DNA from: Gramella sp. KN1008 | GTDB taxonomy: Bacteria > Bacteroidota > Bacteroidia > Flavobacteriales > Flavobacteriaceae | Direction: 5' to 3' | DNA: 64,000 nucleotides | Assembly: GCF_004332155.1 (NCBI RefSeq) | Contig: NZ_SJDV01000003.1 | Location: 310,001 to 374,000 of the forward strand | Shown: positions 1-8,158 of the stretch, piece by piece | Layout: every line of letters starts with the position of its first letter | Numbering within the stretch: position 1 is the stretch's first letter | Program-made: the position numbers and the translations under genes | The notes under the pieces: generated by a model | Told to the model about the DNA's origin: nothing | Databases searched by the model: none | Seen by the model: the letters and a program-made list of their open reading frames with translations, nothing else

Positions 1-112
1 ATTTTTCCAGATTTTCCTGGGTTAACCAGAATTCGCTGATTTTCTCTTCCGGTTGATTGATAGGAAGATTAACCGTGAAATTACTCCAGTCTGGTTTTTT
101 CTTTTCTTCCAT
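1..112 (-). CDS. SRPBCC (AHSA1-like) protein, N-terminal part only
   Basis: The start codon is the ATG at 112-110 on the minus strand, and the frame stays open to the window edge, giving 37 residues that begin MEEKKKPDWSNFTVNLPI. The stretch with a conserved tryptophan (SEFWLTQENLEKW-like) resembles the start of START/SRPBCC ligand-binding folds such as AHSA1. No catalytic residue can be judged in so short a piece. It is divergent from the VOC gene that starts at 180; the 67-bp gap must hold both promoters. The family assignment is an inference from the N-terminal pattern. Confidence 0.55.
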   Translation of the reverse strand, partial: MEEKKKPDWSNFTVNLPINQPEEKISEFWLTQENLEK

Positions 113-179
113 GACTTTGACTTTGAAAATATGGATAAAACGGATTGACGAATGTTTTATAAATTTAAAGAAAAATATC

Positions 180-668
180 ATGTCCGGAAACTATAAAGTA
201 CCTGATGAGACTAGAATTGGTCATGTGCACCTTAAGGTTTCAGATATTGAGAAAGCACTGACATTTTACAGAGATCTCCTGGGTTTTAAGATTACTGAAA
301 GAATTGGAAATAGTGCTGTTTTCTTATCTGCTGGAGGATACCACCATCATATAGGATTGAATACCTGGCACAGTGAGGGCGGGTCTAAAGCGACAAAGTC
401 GGGTGTAGGTCTTTTCCATGCCGCGATCTTATATCCCACCCGTGAGGATCTGGCTGTTGTGGTCAGGCGTTTGTTTGAAAAGGGTTATCCTCTAGAAGGA
501 GCGGCCGATCATGGTGTTTCAGAGGCTATCTATCTTGATGACCCCGATGGAAATGGGATTGAACTATACTGGGATAAACCAAGAGAAGAATGGCCGGAAG
601 ATGATAAAGGAGGAATTAGAATGTATACACATAGATTAGATCTTAAGTCTTTGCTTGAACTAGTTTGA
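180..668 (+). CDS. VOC-family glyoxalase/catechol-2,3-dioxygenase-like protein
   Basis: This is a 162-aa protein of the vicinal oxygen chelate fold, which binds a divalent metal and acts on vicinal oxygens (dioxygenase, isomerase or thiol-transfer chemistry). Visible signature: HVHLKVSD near residues 15-22, a HHHIGLNTW stretch at 55-63 and GNGIELYW at 124-131, matching the metal histidine/glutamate positions of CatE-type proteins. I chose the ATG at 180 because the domain starts directly after it; the open frame reaches back to 57 but would add a non-conserved stretch overlapping the divergent gene. The substrate cannot be read from sequence. It stands alone, with about 100 bp to the next gene. 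Confidence 0.85.
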   Translation: MSGNYKVPDETRIGHVHLKVSDIEKALTFYRDLLGFKITERIGNSAVFLSAGGYHHHIGLNTWHSEGGSKATKSGVGLFHAAILYPTREDLAVVVRRLFEKGYPLEGAADHGVSEAIYLDDPDGNGIELYWDKPREEWPEDDKGGIRMYTHRLDLKSLLELV

Positions 669-774
669 TAGATGAAATATTTCCAATGCGTAATATCATA
701 TAGTAGGGTTTTAACTAATATTTATTGATTTTTTATTCCCCTAATTTTAGTGTCTAACCAATAAAATTAAGGTC

Positions 775-1080
775 ATGAAAATGTTAGTTAAAATTATCTG
801 CCCCATAGAACCTTTTAACTCAATGGTCAAAGATGGCTCGGCAGGGGAGGTCCTTGGCAGGATAATAGAAGAGACTAAGCCAGAAAGCATTCATTTTACT
901 GAGATTGAGGGATGCCGCGGAGCCATTATGGTAGTCGAGGTTGGCGGAGCCGGTGACATTCCAGCTATTGCAGAGCCCTGGTTTCTCAATTTTGAAGCTA
1001 TCTGTGAATTCAGGATCGCAATGACACCCGATGATCTTATGAAAGCAGATCTTGAAAATCTGGGTAAAAAATGGAGTTAG
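775..1080 (+). CDS. conserved hypothetical protein, about 100 aa
   Basis: The 101-aa protein starts MKMLVKIICPIEPFN and has alternating hydrophobic strands and short helices, consistent with a small ferredoxin-like alpha/beta fold. It has no signal peptide. Similar proteins in many bacteria are sometimes labelled panthothenate synthetase, which I do not believe because no ATP-grasp or synthetase motif is present. The start ATG at 775 follows an AT-rich 106-bp gap; an in-frame ATG at 781 is an alternative. It converges on the arsenic operon, separated only by a perfect 9-bp hairpin. Function unknown. Confidence 0.7.
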   Translation: MKMLVKIICPIEPFNSMVKDGSAGEVLGRIIEETKPESIHFTEIEGCRGAIMVVEVGGAGDIPAIAEPWFLNFEAICEFRIAMTPDDLMKADLENLGKKWS

Positions 1081-1084
1081 AGTT

Positions 1085-1106
1085 TGATCAGATAAAAATC
1101 TGATCA
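1085..1106. terminator. hairpin between convergent genes
   Basis: Perfect 9-bp stem (TGATCAGAT / ATCTGATCA) with an AAAA loop, filling the 26-bp gap between the stop codons of two converging genes. There is no clear U-tract on either strand, so it may be a weak bidirectional terminator or an RNA-end stabilising stem. Confidence 0.5.
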
Positions 1107-2153
1107 TTATCCACCCGAAATAGCCGGATAGTATTTTCTCTTTAGCCAGAATGATACCCTAACCAGGAGAATAAGAGCGGGGACTTCAACCAGAGGTCCT
1201 ATAACGCCGGCAAAAGCCTGACCGCTATTCAGTCCAAATACCGCTATGGCCACAGCAATGGCAAGTTCAAAATTATTTCCTGCGGCAGTAAAGGAGATAG
1301 ATGCGTTCTTATCATATGAGGCTCCCATTGCTTTACTCATAAAGAAACCAATGATGAACATTAGGCTGAAATAAATGAGCAGCGGAATGGCAATTCTTAC
1401 CACATCCATAGGTATCTCAACAATCAATTCCCCTTTTAACGAGAACATAAGCACGATGGTGAAGAGAAGAGCGATAAGCGTCATCGGAGAAATTGTGGGA
1501 ATGAACTTATTTTCATACCAGCTTTCACCTTTAATTTTTACTAGGATAAGACGGCTAAGGATTCCCATAGCGAAAGGAATACCAAGGTAAATAGCTACGC
1601 TTTCAGCAATGGTGACAATGGAAATATCCACGATGGCTCCTTCAAAACCCAGTAAAGGTGGTAGCTTGGTAATGAACAGCCACGCGTAGAAACTATAAGC
1701 AAACACCTGGAAGATGCTGTTAAGCGCAACCAGGCCTGCACCATATTCGCTACTGCCTTCAGCAAGATCATTCCATACCAGAACCATGGCAATACATCTT
1801 GCCAGACCTATCAGGATTAGACCTACCATATATTCCGGATGGTCCTGTAAAAATAGAATGGCGAGGAAGAACATCAGTAGCGGACCAACTATCCAGTTCA
1901 GGATCAGTGAAATACTAAGGATCTTTACATTTTTAAAAACTTTAGGCAAAAGCCTGTACTTTACTTTGGCCAGGGGAGGATACATCATCAAGATAAGTCC
2001 CACCGCAATTGGGATATTGGTGGTGCCCCGATTGTATGAATTGATGTTTTCAGGGATCCCCGGAAATAAATATCCTAAACCAACTCCGATTCCCATAGCC
2101 AGGAAAATCCAAAGCGTTAGATTCTTGTCTAGAAAATTTAATTTTTTTGCCAT
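1107..2153 (-). CDS. acr3: Acr3 arsenite efflux permease
   Basis: The 348-aa inner-membrane protein has about ten hydrophobic segments and belongs to the BASS/Acr3 family, which exports As(III) (and sometimes antimonite) by exchange with protons. The family-typical cysteine in the fourth membrane helix is visible in [13 protein letters not shown] (Cys120), as are the conserved [15 protein letters not shown] and [10 protein letters not shown] stretches in the second half. Length matches the family. It is the last gene of arsR-DUF6428-arsC-acr3 and starts 1 bp after arsC ends, so it is surely cotranscribed. It completes the pathway: arsenate reduced by ArsC is pumped out as arsenite. Confidence 0.95.
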   Translation of the reverse strand: MAKKLNFLDKNLTLWIFLAMGIGVGLGYLFPGIPENINSYNRGTTNIPIAVGLILMMYPPLAKVKYRLLPKVFKNVKILSISLILNWIVGPLLMFFLAILFLQDHPEYMVGLILIGLARCIAMVLVWNDLAEGSSEYGAGLVALNSIFQVFAYSFYAWLFITKLPPLLGFEGAIVDISIVTIAESVAIYLGIPFAMGILSRLILVKIKGESWYENKFIPTISPMTLIALLFTIVLMFSLKGELIVEIPMDVVRIAIPLLIYFSLMFIIGFFMSKAMGASYDKNASISFTAAGNNFELAIAVAIAVFGLNSGQAFAGVIGPLVEVPALILLVRVSFWLKRKYYPAISGG

Positions 2154-2154
2154 T

Positions 2155-2772
2155 CTATTTTATATTTTTAAATACGTAGATCATTTCCGAAGCGATCTGG
2201 TCGCTGCGTTCATCATATTTCCCTGGCGCCTGTGGAGTTTCATCAAAGTCTTTTGGATCCTTATAGTCCAGCGGAATCCTGGCATCTGCTCCCGGGATAA
2301 AAGGGCAGTTTTCATCTGCATGAGAACAGGTCATAACAGCGGCAAAACCTTTCGATGGATTTTCCTCCGAATCATAGACCTTTGAGTAACAAATCAATGG
2401 GTCGTCATTTTTGCTAAAATGGACCATGATTTCAGGATTGTCACCAGGCTTGGATTCTATTCTGAAACCTGCACGCTCCAGGGCGTTTATCGCATTTATA
2501 TGGAAGGCAGTCTCTTCGGTTCCTCCTGAAAAGCATTCGGTATCTAAACCGAAATATGCTGAAACTGCTTTTGCCCATACCTGGCCCAACTGACTCCGTC
2601 TCGAATTATGGGTACAAATAAAATTAATGAGAATAGGGTTGCCTTTATCCTTTTTATGCTGAATGAAGGACATAAGTGGCTTTAGGACCTCTTTTCTTTC
2701 AGAGGAGATGGTATGATTTTGCAGAGCCTGAATCTTTTTCTGAATTTCAGGAAATAAATTGAGCTTGGACAT
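2155..2772 (-). CDS. arsC: arsenate reductase, thioredoxin-coupled (low-molecular-weight PTP type)
   Basis: Reduces arsenate to arsenite in the cytosol. The protein-tyrosine-phosphatase loop CTHNSRRS starts at Cys53, and a second cysteine pair CSHADENC lies at Cys149/Cys156, the same seven-residue spacing as Cys82/Cys89 of the Staphylococcus pI258 ArsC. That points to a disulfide cascade regenerated by thioredoxin rather than glutaredoxin. The protein has 205 aa, about 70 more than pI258 ArsC, mainly from an N-terminal helical extension of about 45 residues before the P-loop and an insertion in the middle. This longer form is common in Bacteroidetes. It sits between DUF6428 (12-bp gap) and acr3 (1-bp gap). 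Confidence 0.93.
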   Translation of the reverse strand: MSKLNLFPEIQKKIQALQNHTISSERKEVLKPLMSFIQHKKDKGNPILINFICTHNSRRSQLGQVWAKAVSAYFGLDTECFSGGTEETAFHINAINALERAGFRIESKPGDNPEIMVHFSKNDDPLICYSKVYDSEENPSKGFAAVMTCSHADENCPFIPGADARIPLDYKDPKDFDETPQAPGKYDERSDQIASEMIYVFKNIK

Positions 2773-2784
2773 ATATAAACTGGT

Positions 2785-3249
2785 TTAGCAGCATCCCGAA
2801 TCCGGGGTGCAGCATGCATTTTGTAGGTCAGATAATTTTATTTTCGGTTTCTTTTTAGGTATTCCACATTTGTCCTTCGCCAGGCAATCGGTTCTGGTAT
2901 TGTGCATAAGGAAGTACCTTCCATCAAAATCAACCTCATATTTTTCGATGCTTTTGCCCTGGTATTCGATCTCTATTTCATAATCGGGAAGATCCAATTT
3001 ATCCTTGGCGAGTTCGATTATTCCGACCAGTTTTTCGGGATGAAGACGGTGGTTGTAATCATTGGCCTCCCAAAGCTGAAAAGAAAGTTTTTCTTCATTT
3101 CTAATTGTTCCTCCGCAATCTATAAACTGTTTGTTGATCTTACCTATTTCGGTCACATGAAAATGTTCCGGTAAGAGTTCACCTGAGGGTAATCTAAATT
3201 TGAGTTCACTTAGTCCGGATAAGTTGTTCCTGAATTCTGAAAGTTTCAT
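2785..3249 (-). CDS. DUF6428-type protein of the ars operon, cysteine-rich tail
   Basis: The 154-aa cytosolic protein starts at the ATG at 3249 (MKLSEFRNNL); the frame is open to 3270, but that would overlap the end of arsR. The body is alpha/beta with no known catalytic motif. The C-terminal part holds six cysteines (122, 128, 146, 147, 153, 154), ending CCTPDSGCC, which suggests metalloid or metal binding. I take the family to be DUF6428, which recurs in ars operons of Bacteroidetes. Its place between arsR and arsC makes a role in arsenic handling likely, for example buffering or delivering As(III), but that is inference. Confidence 0.8.
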   Translation of the reverse strand: MKLSEFRNNLSGLSELKFRLPSGELLPEHFHVTEIGKINKQFIDCGGTIRNEEKLSFQLWEANDYNHRLHPEKLVGIIELAKDKLDLPDYEIEIEYQGKSIEKYEVDFDGRYFLMHNTRTDCLAKDKCGIPKKKPKIKLSDLQNACCTPDSGCC

Positions 3250-3260
3250 AATCTTATCTT

Positions 3261-3596
3261 TTAGCAACAATTACCTGGATCACAATCTGCAAGCCTGTCA
3301 AACATCCCATTGAAAAGCTTCTGTACGCTTTCCCACTTTTTAGGGTTTATACAATAGCTCATGGAAACCCCTTCAATATTTCCCTGAATGAGGTCTGCAT
3401 TTTTAAGTTCTTTCAGGTGCTGACTTATGGTTGACTGGGCAAGCCCTAATTCATTTACCAGATCATTATTGATGCATTTATTCGATTCTAACAAGTATTG
3501 TATGATGGCGACCCTTGCCGGATGAGCAAAGGCTTTTGCCAGGGTAGCAAGTTGATTCTGTTCTTTGGTGAAAAGATCTGTTTTGGTAATTCCCAT
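3261..3596 (-). CDS. arsR: ArsR-family metalloid-responsive repressor
   Basis: The 111-aa winged-helix repressor has a classic recognition region LAQSTISQHLKELKNADLI at about 52-70. The start is the ATG at 3596 (MGITKTD); an upstream in-frame start would run into the operator. The E. coli-type CxC site in helix 3 is absent. Cysteines lie at 41, 82, 105, 110 and 111, the last three forming a tail CDPGNCC, so As(III) sensing probably uses a C-terminal site as in other re-evolved ArsR proteins. First gene of the operon; autoregulation is expected because a palindrome lies on its own -7 box just upstream. Confidence 0.93.
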   Translation of the reverse strand: MGITKTDLFTKEQNQLATLAKAFAHPARVAIIQYLLESNKCINNDLVNELGLAQSTISQHLKELKNADLIQGNIEGVSMSYCINPKKWESVQKLFNGMFDRLADCDPGNCC

Positions 3597-3603
3597 AGCT
3601 AAA

Positions 3604-3626
3604 ATCGTATATTGCAATATTACGAT
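3604..3626. promoter_or_regulatory. ArsR operator palindrome
   Basis: A perfect 12-bp palindrome ATATTGCAATAT (3609-3620) is flanked by ATCGT (3604-3608) and ACGAT (3622-3626), giving a near-perfect 23-bp inverted repeat. It ends 8 bp before the arsR start codon and covers the putative -7 element. ATTGCAAT-like cores are typical of ArsR-type operators. Confidence 0.75.
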
Positions 3627-3645
3627 GAAAGGGGAAGGAATCCAA
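3615..3645 (-). promoter_or_regulatory. ars operon promoter
   Basis: Read on the minus strand: TTG (3645-3643), 20-nt spacer, TAATATTG (3622-3615), close to the Bacteroidetes TTTG / TAnnTTTG consensus. Transcription would start about 10 nt before the arsR ATG. The -7 element is inside the operator palindrome. Confidence 0.55.
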
Positions 3646-3662
3646 GGTTTTGCGCTGAAAAA

Positions 3663-4745
3663 TTAAAGGGATAATCTTTTTCCTCCAAGCGAAGCCGATT
3701 CATTGATCTTTTCTACTATCGCAATATCTTTAAGCCCCTCTTCTCCCGGAACCAGTACCGGGCTATCATTGATAATGGCCAGGGCATCATCATCCATTTG
3801 TACGGCCTGCTGGTTTTTGCCCATGGGTGCTAAAATTTTACCGTCACTTGTTTTTCCTCTAACGCCGGAATAAGCCTGCATCGGCCTAAGATAATACCAT
3901 CCTCTTTCGCAGGTGACCTCCAGATTGTTCAAATTTTCACCAAAACTTGTTTTACCTTCTACCATTATTCCTTCTGGAAATTCAAGTTTAAAATTAGTAG
4001 TCTCATCAACTTCGTCAAAGATCTCAGGCCTCTTGGTAGACTGAGTTGCCGATACGGCAACAGGTTCTAAACCCGTGGAATATCGAGCCGCATTGATAGG
4101 ATAAACGCCCATATCATAGATCGCTCCACCACCCATTTCCTTTTCCAACTTCCACGGGTTAATGGTTCCGCCATTGTACCCTGCTTCAGAGATCACATGA
4201 CGGATATTGCCATAGGGTTCTGTTTCGGCCCATTTCATAAGGGTCTGGGTATTGGTCTCGTGCTGCATTCTGTAACCAATTGAAAGTTTTACATTATTTT
4301 TTTTACAGGCATCAATGATCTGCCGGCATTCTTCAGATGTTCTGGCCATAGGCTTTTCACACCAAACATGCTTGCCGGTATTTGCAGCTTTAATGGCATA
4401 TTCGGCATGCAGGCCGGTTGGTAGAACTATATAGATCACATCGATATCATTGTTGTTAGCGATCTGATGCATATTCTCGTAATTGTAAACATTGGAGTCT
4501 TTTATTCCGTAACGCCTTTGCCATACAGGGATCTTTTCGGGACTTCCGGTAACTATTCCCCGTAATTCGCAGTGATCGGTTTGCTGAAGGGCGGGGGCGA
4601 GCAGATCCGTGCTGTAATAGCCCAGGCCGACAAGGGCAACTCCCAGTTTTTTATAAGAATTAGAAGAAATGCAGGCGGGAAACGGTAACATCGCTGCTGT
4701 TAGAAAAAGCCCTGACTTTTTTAGAAAATCCCTTCTGTTATTCAT
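3663..4745 (-). CDS. Gfo/Idh/MocA-family oxidoreductase, Tat-exported
   Basis: The 360-aa protein is an NAD(P)-dependent sugar or polyol dehydrogenase of the glucose-fructose oxidoreductase type. It starts with a twin-arginine signal (NNRRDFLKKSGLFLTAAML), so it is probably folded with its cofactor and then exported; a cysteine at residue 25 could be lipidated. A Rossmann motif VALVGLGYYS lies at 36-45 and the family hallmark CEKPMA at 129-134, with the catalytic lysine at 131. The second domain has the usual GGGAIYDMGVY stretch. Substrate unknown; the gene stands alone, 66 bp from arsR and transcribed in the same direction. Confidence 0.88.
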   Translation of the reverse strand: MNNRRDFLKKSGLFLTAAMLPFPACISSNSYKKLGVALVGLGYYSTDLLAPALQQTDHCELRGIVTGSPEKIPVWQRRYGIKDSNVYNYENMHQIANNNDIDVIYIVLPTGLHAEYAIKAANTGKHVWCEKPMARTSEECRQIIDACKKNNVKLSIGYRMQHETNTQTLMKWAETEPYGNIRHVISEAGYNGGTINPWKLEKEMGGGAIYDMGVYPINAARYSTGLEPVAVSATQSTKRPEIFDEVDETTNFKLEFPEGIMVEGKTSFGENLNNLEVTCERGWYYLRPMQAYSGVRGKTSDGKILAPMGKNQQAVQMDDDALAIINDSPVLVPGEEGLKDIAIVEKINESASLGGKRLSL

Positions 4746-4840
4746 AAGTATATGCTTTTCTGTAAATTAATGATTTTTAAGAAAATAAAGAATCTTAAGT
4801 GGTTTAGTATTCCAGTTAAACGAATCTGGCCATTTGAAAT

Positions 4841-4872
4841 AATAAAAAAAGCTGTCGTCGGGACAGCTTTGG
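4841..4872 (-). terminator. rho-independent terminator of the lipoprotein gene
   Basis: Stem AAAGCTGTC (4848-4856) / GACAGCTTT (4862-4870) with a GTCGG loop; on the minus strand it is followed by a run of T (4850-4844). It lies 20 bp past the stop of the gene at 4892-6004. Confidence 0.85.
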
Positions 4873-4891
4873 TATAATGGATTAAGCAATC

Positions 4892-6004
4892 CTAATAATA
4901 GGTATAAGTGGTAGTTTCACCGCTTGTTTCCCTTTTCACCGCTTTTCCTTCAGTATCAAACTGGTAAGTAAAACTATAGGACAGATCTGTGCCGTTTTCC
5001 AGAATCCTGTAGGAACCTGGAAGATTCTTCTGTGCTATAAGCGTTGGAACTATCTCATTCACAGGGAACCAGTTAGGTTTATCTATATAATTATCATGGT
5101 AGCGCTGTGAAATTACGGCATATCCATCTATAGAGTTATCAGGAATAAAGGTTATTTGCAGTCTTAAATTTCCGTCAGGAAAATATAGATAGGAGTATAC
5201 AAAAGATTCCTTGTATCCACCATTAGGATCCTGATGATAAACATGTTTACTGCCAATATTTCCTTCCTCATTATAATTGTATTCAGAAAAGGAAGTTTTT
5301 ATACCATTTTGGATGATCTCAGAACTGCGGATGATATCACCATCCCAGTAAAAATATTCATCATGGTTTTCACTATAGTTGATCCTGGCTATTTTTCCAT
5401 ACCAATAAGAATAGGTTTCTGTACCGGTAAGAAGGTTTGGAGTCTCTTTGCTCCATTCAATTTTATGAATTCTACCCTCAGGAGTATAGGTATAAGAGTT
5501 TTTTACCTTCCAGTTGCCCGTTATGGTTTCAAAGGATTTTGGCTTTCCATAAAGTTCATCATCTATGAGTTCTACAGCCAGATCTTTTTTCACTCCCATG
5601 CTAAAACCTTCAGATACTGAATAAAGTTGGAATGCGATTTCCTTCATTCCTTTTATAATATTATCATCGTCGGGGGTAATATTGAATGAAGCAAAACTGG
5701 CATTCTTCTCAACACTAATGCTTATAATCTTATTTGTTGCAGAAGGTGTGGTGTAAAAATTTAATCCTTCAGGGATCGTAATAGCTAATTGAATTTGACC
5801 GTCTTTTATTGCCGGTTTACTGAATTCAAGTTTTACTTCTAAACTACTGGAATTTTCAAACAGGGTAATATCCTCTCCGAATTCTACTGTTACATTGGAG
5901 GGTTGAGGAGAGGGTTCCTGTGGCGGTAAATTTTCATCATCTGTAGAACAGGCTGTGAGTAGGATAAATAAAATACCAGAACCAAAAAGAATATGTGATT
6001 TCAT
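4892..6004 (-). CDS. hypothetical lipoprotein with Calx-beta-like N-terminal region
   Basis: The 370-aa protein has a clear type II signal (ILFILLTACS, lipid cysteine at 19) followed by a Pro/Asn-rich linker, so it is anchored in the envelope. Residues about 38-150 form beta strands with an ENSSSLEVKLEFSKPA segment like Calx-beta or similar Ig-like modules. Residues about 160-370 contain many Tyr/Gly-rich strands (YTYTPEGRIHKIEW, YNYNEEGNIGSKHVY) resembling short YD/RHS-like repeats found in Bacteroidetes lipoproteins. Function unknown; probably a surface or periplasmic binding or structural protein. Monocistronic, with its own terminator. Confidence 0.75.
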   Translation of the reverse strand: MKSHILFGSGILFILLTACSTDDENLPPQEPSPQPSNVTVEFGEDITLFENSSSLEVKLEFSKPAIKDGQIQLAITIPEGLNFYTTPSATNKIISISVEKNASFASFNITPDDDNIIKGMKEIAFQLYSVSEGFSMGVKKDLAVELIDDELYGKPKSFETITGNWKVKNSYTYTPEGRIHKIEWSKETPNLLTGTETYSYWYGKIARINYSENHDEYFYWDGDIIRSSEIIQNGIKTSFSEYNYNEEGNIGSKHVYHQDPNGGYKESFVYSYLYFPDGNLRLQITFIPDNSIDGYAVISQRYHDNYIDKPNWFPVNEIVPTLIAQKNLPGSYRILENGTDLSYSFTYQFDTEGKAVKRETSGETTTYTYY

Positions 6005-6413
6005 TTTTTAGATTTTAAATTTAAAATAGACGAATAGTTGCACCGTATTTCCAATTTTTCTGCCTGGCAGCAATTGAAGATGAGGAAGTATCTATCTGGT
6101 TCTTTATCTAAAGTTGAAAAACATAATCGACTATTGGCGTAGGAATTTGATACAGGAAGGAGAAAATTTTTAGGGCAACTTATCTGAGAATTCCCATCTG
6201 TATTTTCATAATATACTCATATACACCGAAGTATAAAATTAGTCATTTAGATAATTAAAGCTTCGTTAAATTTTTAAAGAAAATTAACCACGTCCCGGAA
6301 TATTCTTTCTTAAAAAGGGTTAATTATCATAAAGTCAACAATTCCTTAACGCTTAATTGGCATGAGCCAGCCTGATCCCTACTTAATTTCATCCTCAGAA
6401 CCAAAACTATTAC
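6005..6413. other. 409-bp divergent intergenic region
   Basis: AT-rich spacer between two divergently transcribed lipoprotein genes. I see no open frame, RNA gene or convincing palindrome; it presumably carries both promoters, but no clean TTTG-N19-TAnnTTTG match stood out. Confidence 0.5.
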
Positions 6414-7352
6414 ATGATGAAACGCTTTATGAAGTTAAGAAGCATTGCTGTACTTTTCGTTATTGGGTTTATACTTTTATCCTGTAATTCCAATACCCAA
6501 ATTGCCGATTCTTCGGCTATAGAATCAGAGCCGGTTATGAAGAACCCGGTTATCAAGAAAGAACCGAAAATCTTCAGGAACGAAGTAAAATATACCCTGG
6601 ACTCCCTAAGTTCAACAGCAGATATTGACAGCCTTTTTAAAGACTATAATGATTCACAAATAAAGAATATACTGGCTCTTAATCGTATAGAAAAAAGCAG
6701 GCTGAGACCCAACAGGCCATTGGTTATCCCGGAATGTGCTTCGGCAGAGTTCAATACCTACAGTCCTTTTCCTGAGAATGTGCATTTTTTAGAATGTATC
6801 CCTAAAACAGTACTTATTTCTCAACGGGTGCAGGCTTTCGGACTGTATGAAAACGGTGAGCTTGTTAAATGGGGACCCGTAAGTACCGGGAAACGTTCTA
6901 CCAGAACTCCAAACGGACTCAATTATGGAAATTATAAGGCCAAGCGTAAGATAAGTACTGTAGACCAATCCTGGATCATGCCATATTATTTCAATTTTAT
7001 GAACTTTGAAGGAATTGGGGTTCACCAGTATTCCATGCCGGGATATCCTGCCAGTCACGGTTGCGTGAGACTGTATATGGAAGATGCTCAATATATCTTT
7101 GACTGGGCAGAGATGTGGGAGATGGAGAATGCTAAGATCACAAGAAACGGGACGCCGTTTATGGTCTTTGGTGAATATGACTATAATTCTCAAAAGCCCT
7201 GGTATCATCTTGCACAGAATATGAAAGCCAACGATCTTACCCAGGAAGAAATTGAAACCTTGAAAGATTATGTGGAACGTTACCAGGAAGATCCCCGAAA
7301 TTTTCCAAATATGACTGAAGAGGGAGCAAGGATGGAACTTGCGAGCTCCTAA
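6414..7352 (+). CDS. L,D-transpeptidase (YkuD) lipoprotein
   Basis: The 312-aa envelope enzyme carries a lipoprotein signal (FILLSCNS, Cys24). The YkuD catalytic domain covers roughly residues 130-250, with the active-site signature SHGCVR at 214-219 (Cys217) and the upstream histidine in GVHQYSMPG (His204). Such enzymes form 3-3 peptidoglycan cross-links or attach proteins to peptidoglycan. The N-terminal 100 residues form a helical linker, and the last 60 residues are acidic and helical, outside the usual domain. Start at 6414; the second Met at 6417 is equally possible. The next gene follows after 44 bp and may be cotranscribed. Confidence 0.92.
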   Translation: MMKRFMKLRSIAVLFVIGFILLSCNSNTQIADSSAIESEPVMKNPVIKKEPKIFRNEVKYTLDSLSSTADIDSLFKDYNDSQIKNILALNRIEKSRLRPNRPLVIPECASAEFNTYSPFPENVHFLECIPKTVLISQRVQAFGLYENGELVKWGPVSTGKRSTRTPNGLNYGNYKAKRKISTVDQSWIMPYYFNFMNFEGIGVHQYSMPGYPASHGCVRLYMEDAQYIFDWAEMWEMENAKITRNGTPFMVFGEYDYNSQKPWYHLAQNMKANDLTQEEIETLKDYVERYQEDPRNFPNMTEEGARMELASS

Positions 7353-7396
7353 ATGATAAAAAATTTAATTAATTTGGCAGGTAAATATTTCAATTT

Positions 7397-8158
7397 ATGA
7401 AGAGTTTTAATTTTCAGAATATTATCCTGTGTTTTTCTTTACTTATGTCTATGAACCTGATCGCCCAGGAGACGAATATCATGATTCGGGCCAAGGCGAA
7501 AGATGCGAAATTCATAGGAAGCTCAATTGGAGGAGCAAAGATCCTTGTGAAGGATGCGGTCACGGGAGAGATACTATCTGAAGGGGTGACCACTGGGAGT
7601 ACAGGGAATACCGATAAAATAATGAAACAAGACTGGAAACGTAACCAGCCTCTTTCAGAAGATAATACGGCTGGTTTTAAAGCTATCCTTGAAATTGATA
7701 AACCGGTTTTTGTGACTGTTGAGGCTTATGCACCAATAAATAAGAGACAGGCCATGGTACTTAGCAGTACCCAACTCTGGGTAATTCCCGGGAAGGATAT
7801 TACGGGAGATGGAGTAGTGCTAGAGTTTCCGGGCTTCGTAGTAGACATACTTTCACCTCAGACTCATGAAAGACTAGCGGCCTCAGATGAAGTTGAGATA
7901 AAAGCCAATGTGGTACTAATGTGTGGTTGTCCTGTGACCAAGGATGGGATCTGGGATGCTAATCAGTACGAAGTGAAAGCAATGATCACTAATGAAAAGG
8001 AAAATTCAGTAGAGCTTAAACTGGATCAGACAGATAAATCCAGTACTTTTTCTGCTACAACAAATCTTGAAAAAGGCTTATATGAAGTCCTTATCTATGC
8101 TTATGATCCGGTAACGGGAAACACAGGTGTAGATAAGACCAATATAATCGTCAATTAG
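7397..8158 (+). CDS. secreted hypothetical protein, beta-rich
   Basis: The 253-aa protein has a type I signal peptide ending near MNLIAQ (cleavage about residue 23). The mature part is predicted beta sandwich in two halves: residues 25-140 (with a conserved-looking GGAKILVKDAVTGEIL stretch) and 145-253 (VDILSPQTHERLAASDEVEIKA-like Ig or carboxypeptidase-regulatory fold). A CGC motif lies around residue 176. I do not recognise a named family. It follows the L,D-transpeptidase by 44 bp, which suggests an envelope role. Its last 4 bases overlap the stop of the convergent HAD gene. Confidence 0.65.
   Translation: MKSFNFQNIILCFSLLMSMNLIAQETNIMIRAKAKDAKFIGSSIGGAKILVKDAVTGEILSEGVTTGSTGNTDKIMKQDWKRNQPLSEDNTAGFKAILEIDKPVFVTVEAYAPINKRQAMVLSSTQLWVIPGKDITGDGVVLEFPGFVVDILSPQTHERLAASDEVEIKANVVLMCGCPVTKDGIWDANQYEVKAMITNEKENSVELKLDQTDKSSTFSATTNLEKGLYEVLIYAYDPVTGNTGVDKTNIIVN

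Noticed and set aside
57..179. Upstream extension of the VOC gene
   Set aside because: The added 41 residues overlap the divergent SRPBCC gene and have no domain character; the ATG at 180 starts just before the conserved fold.
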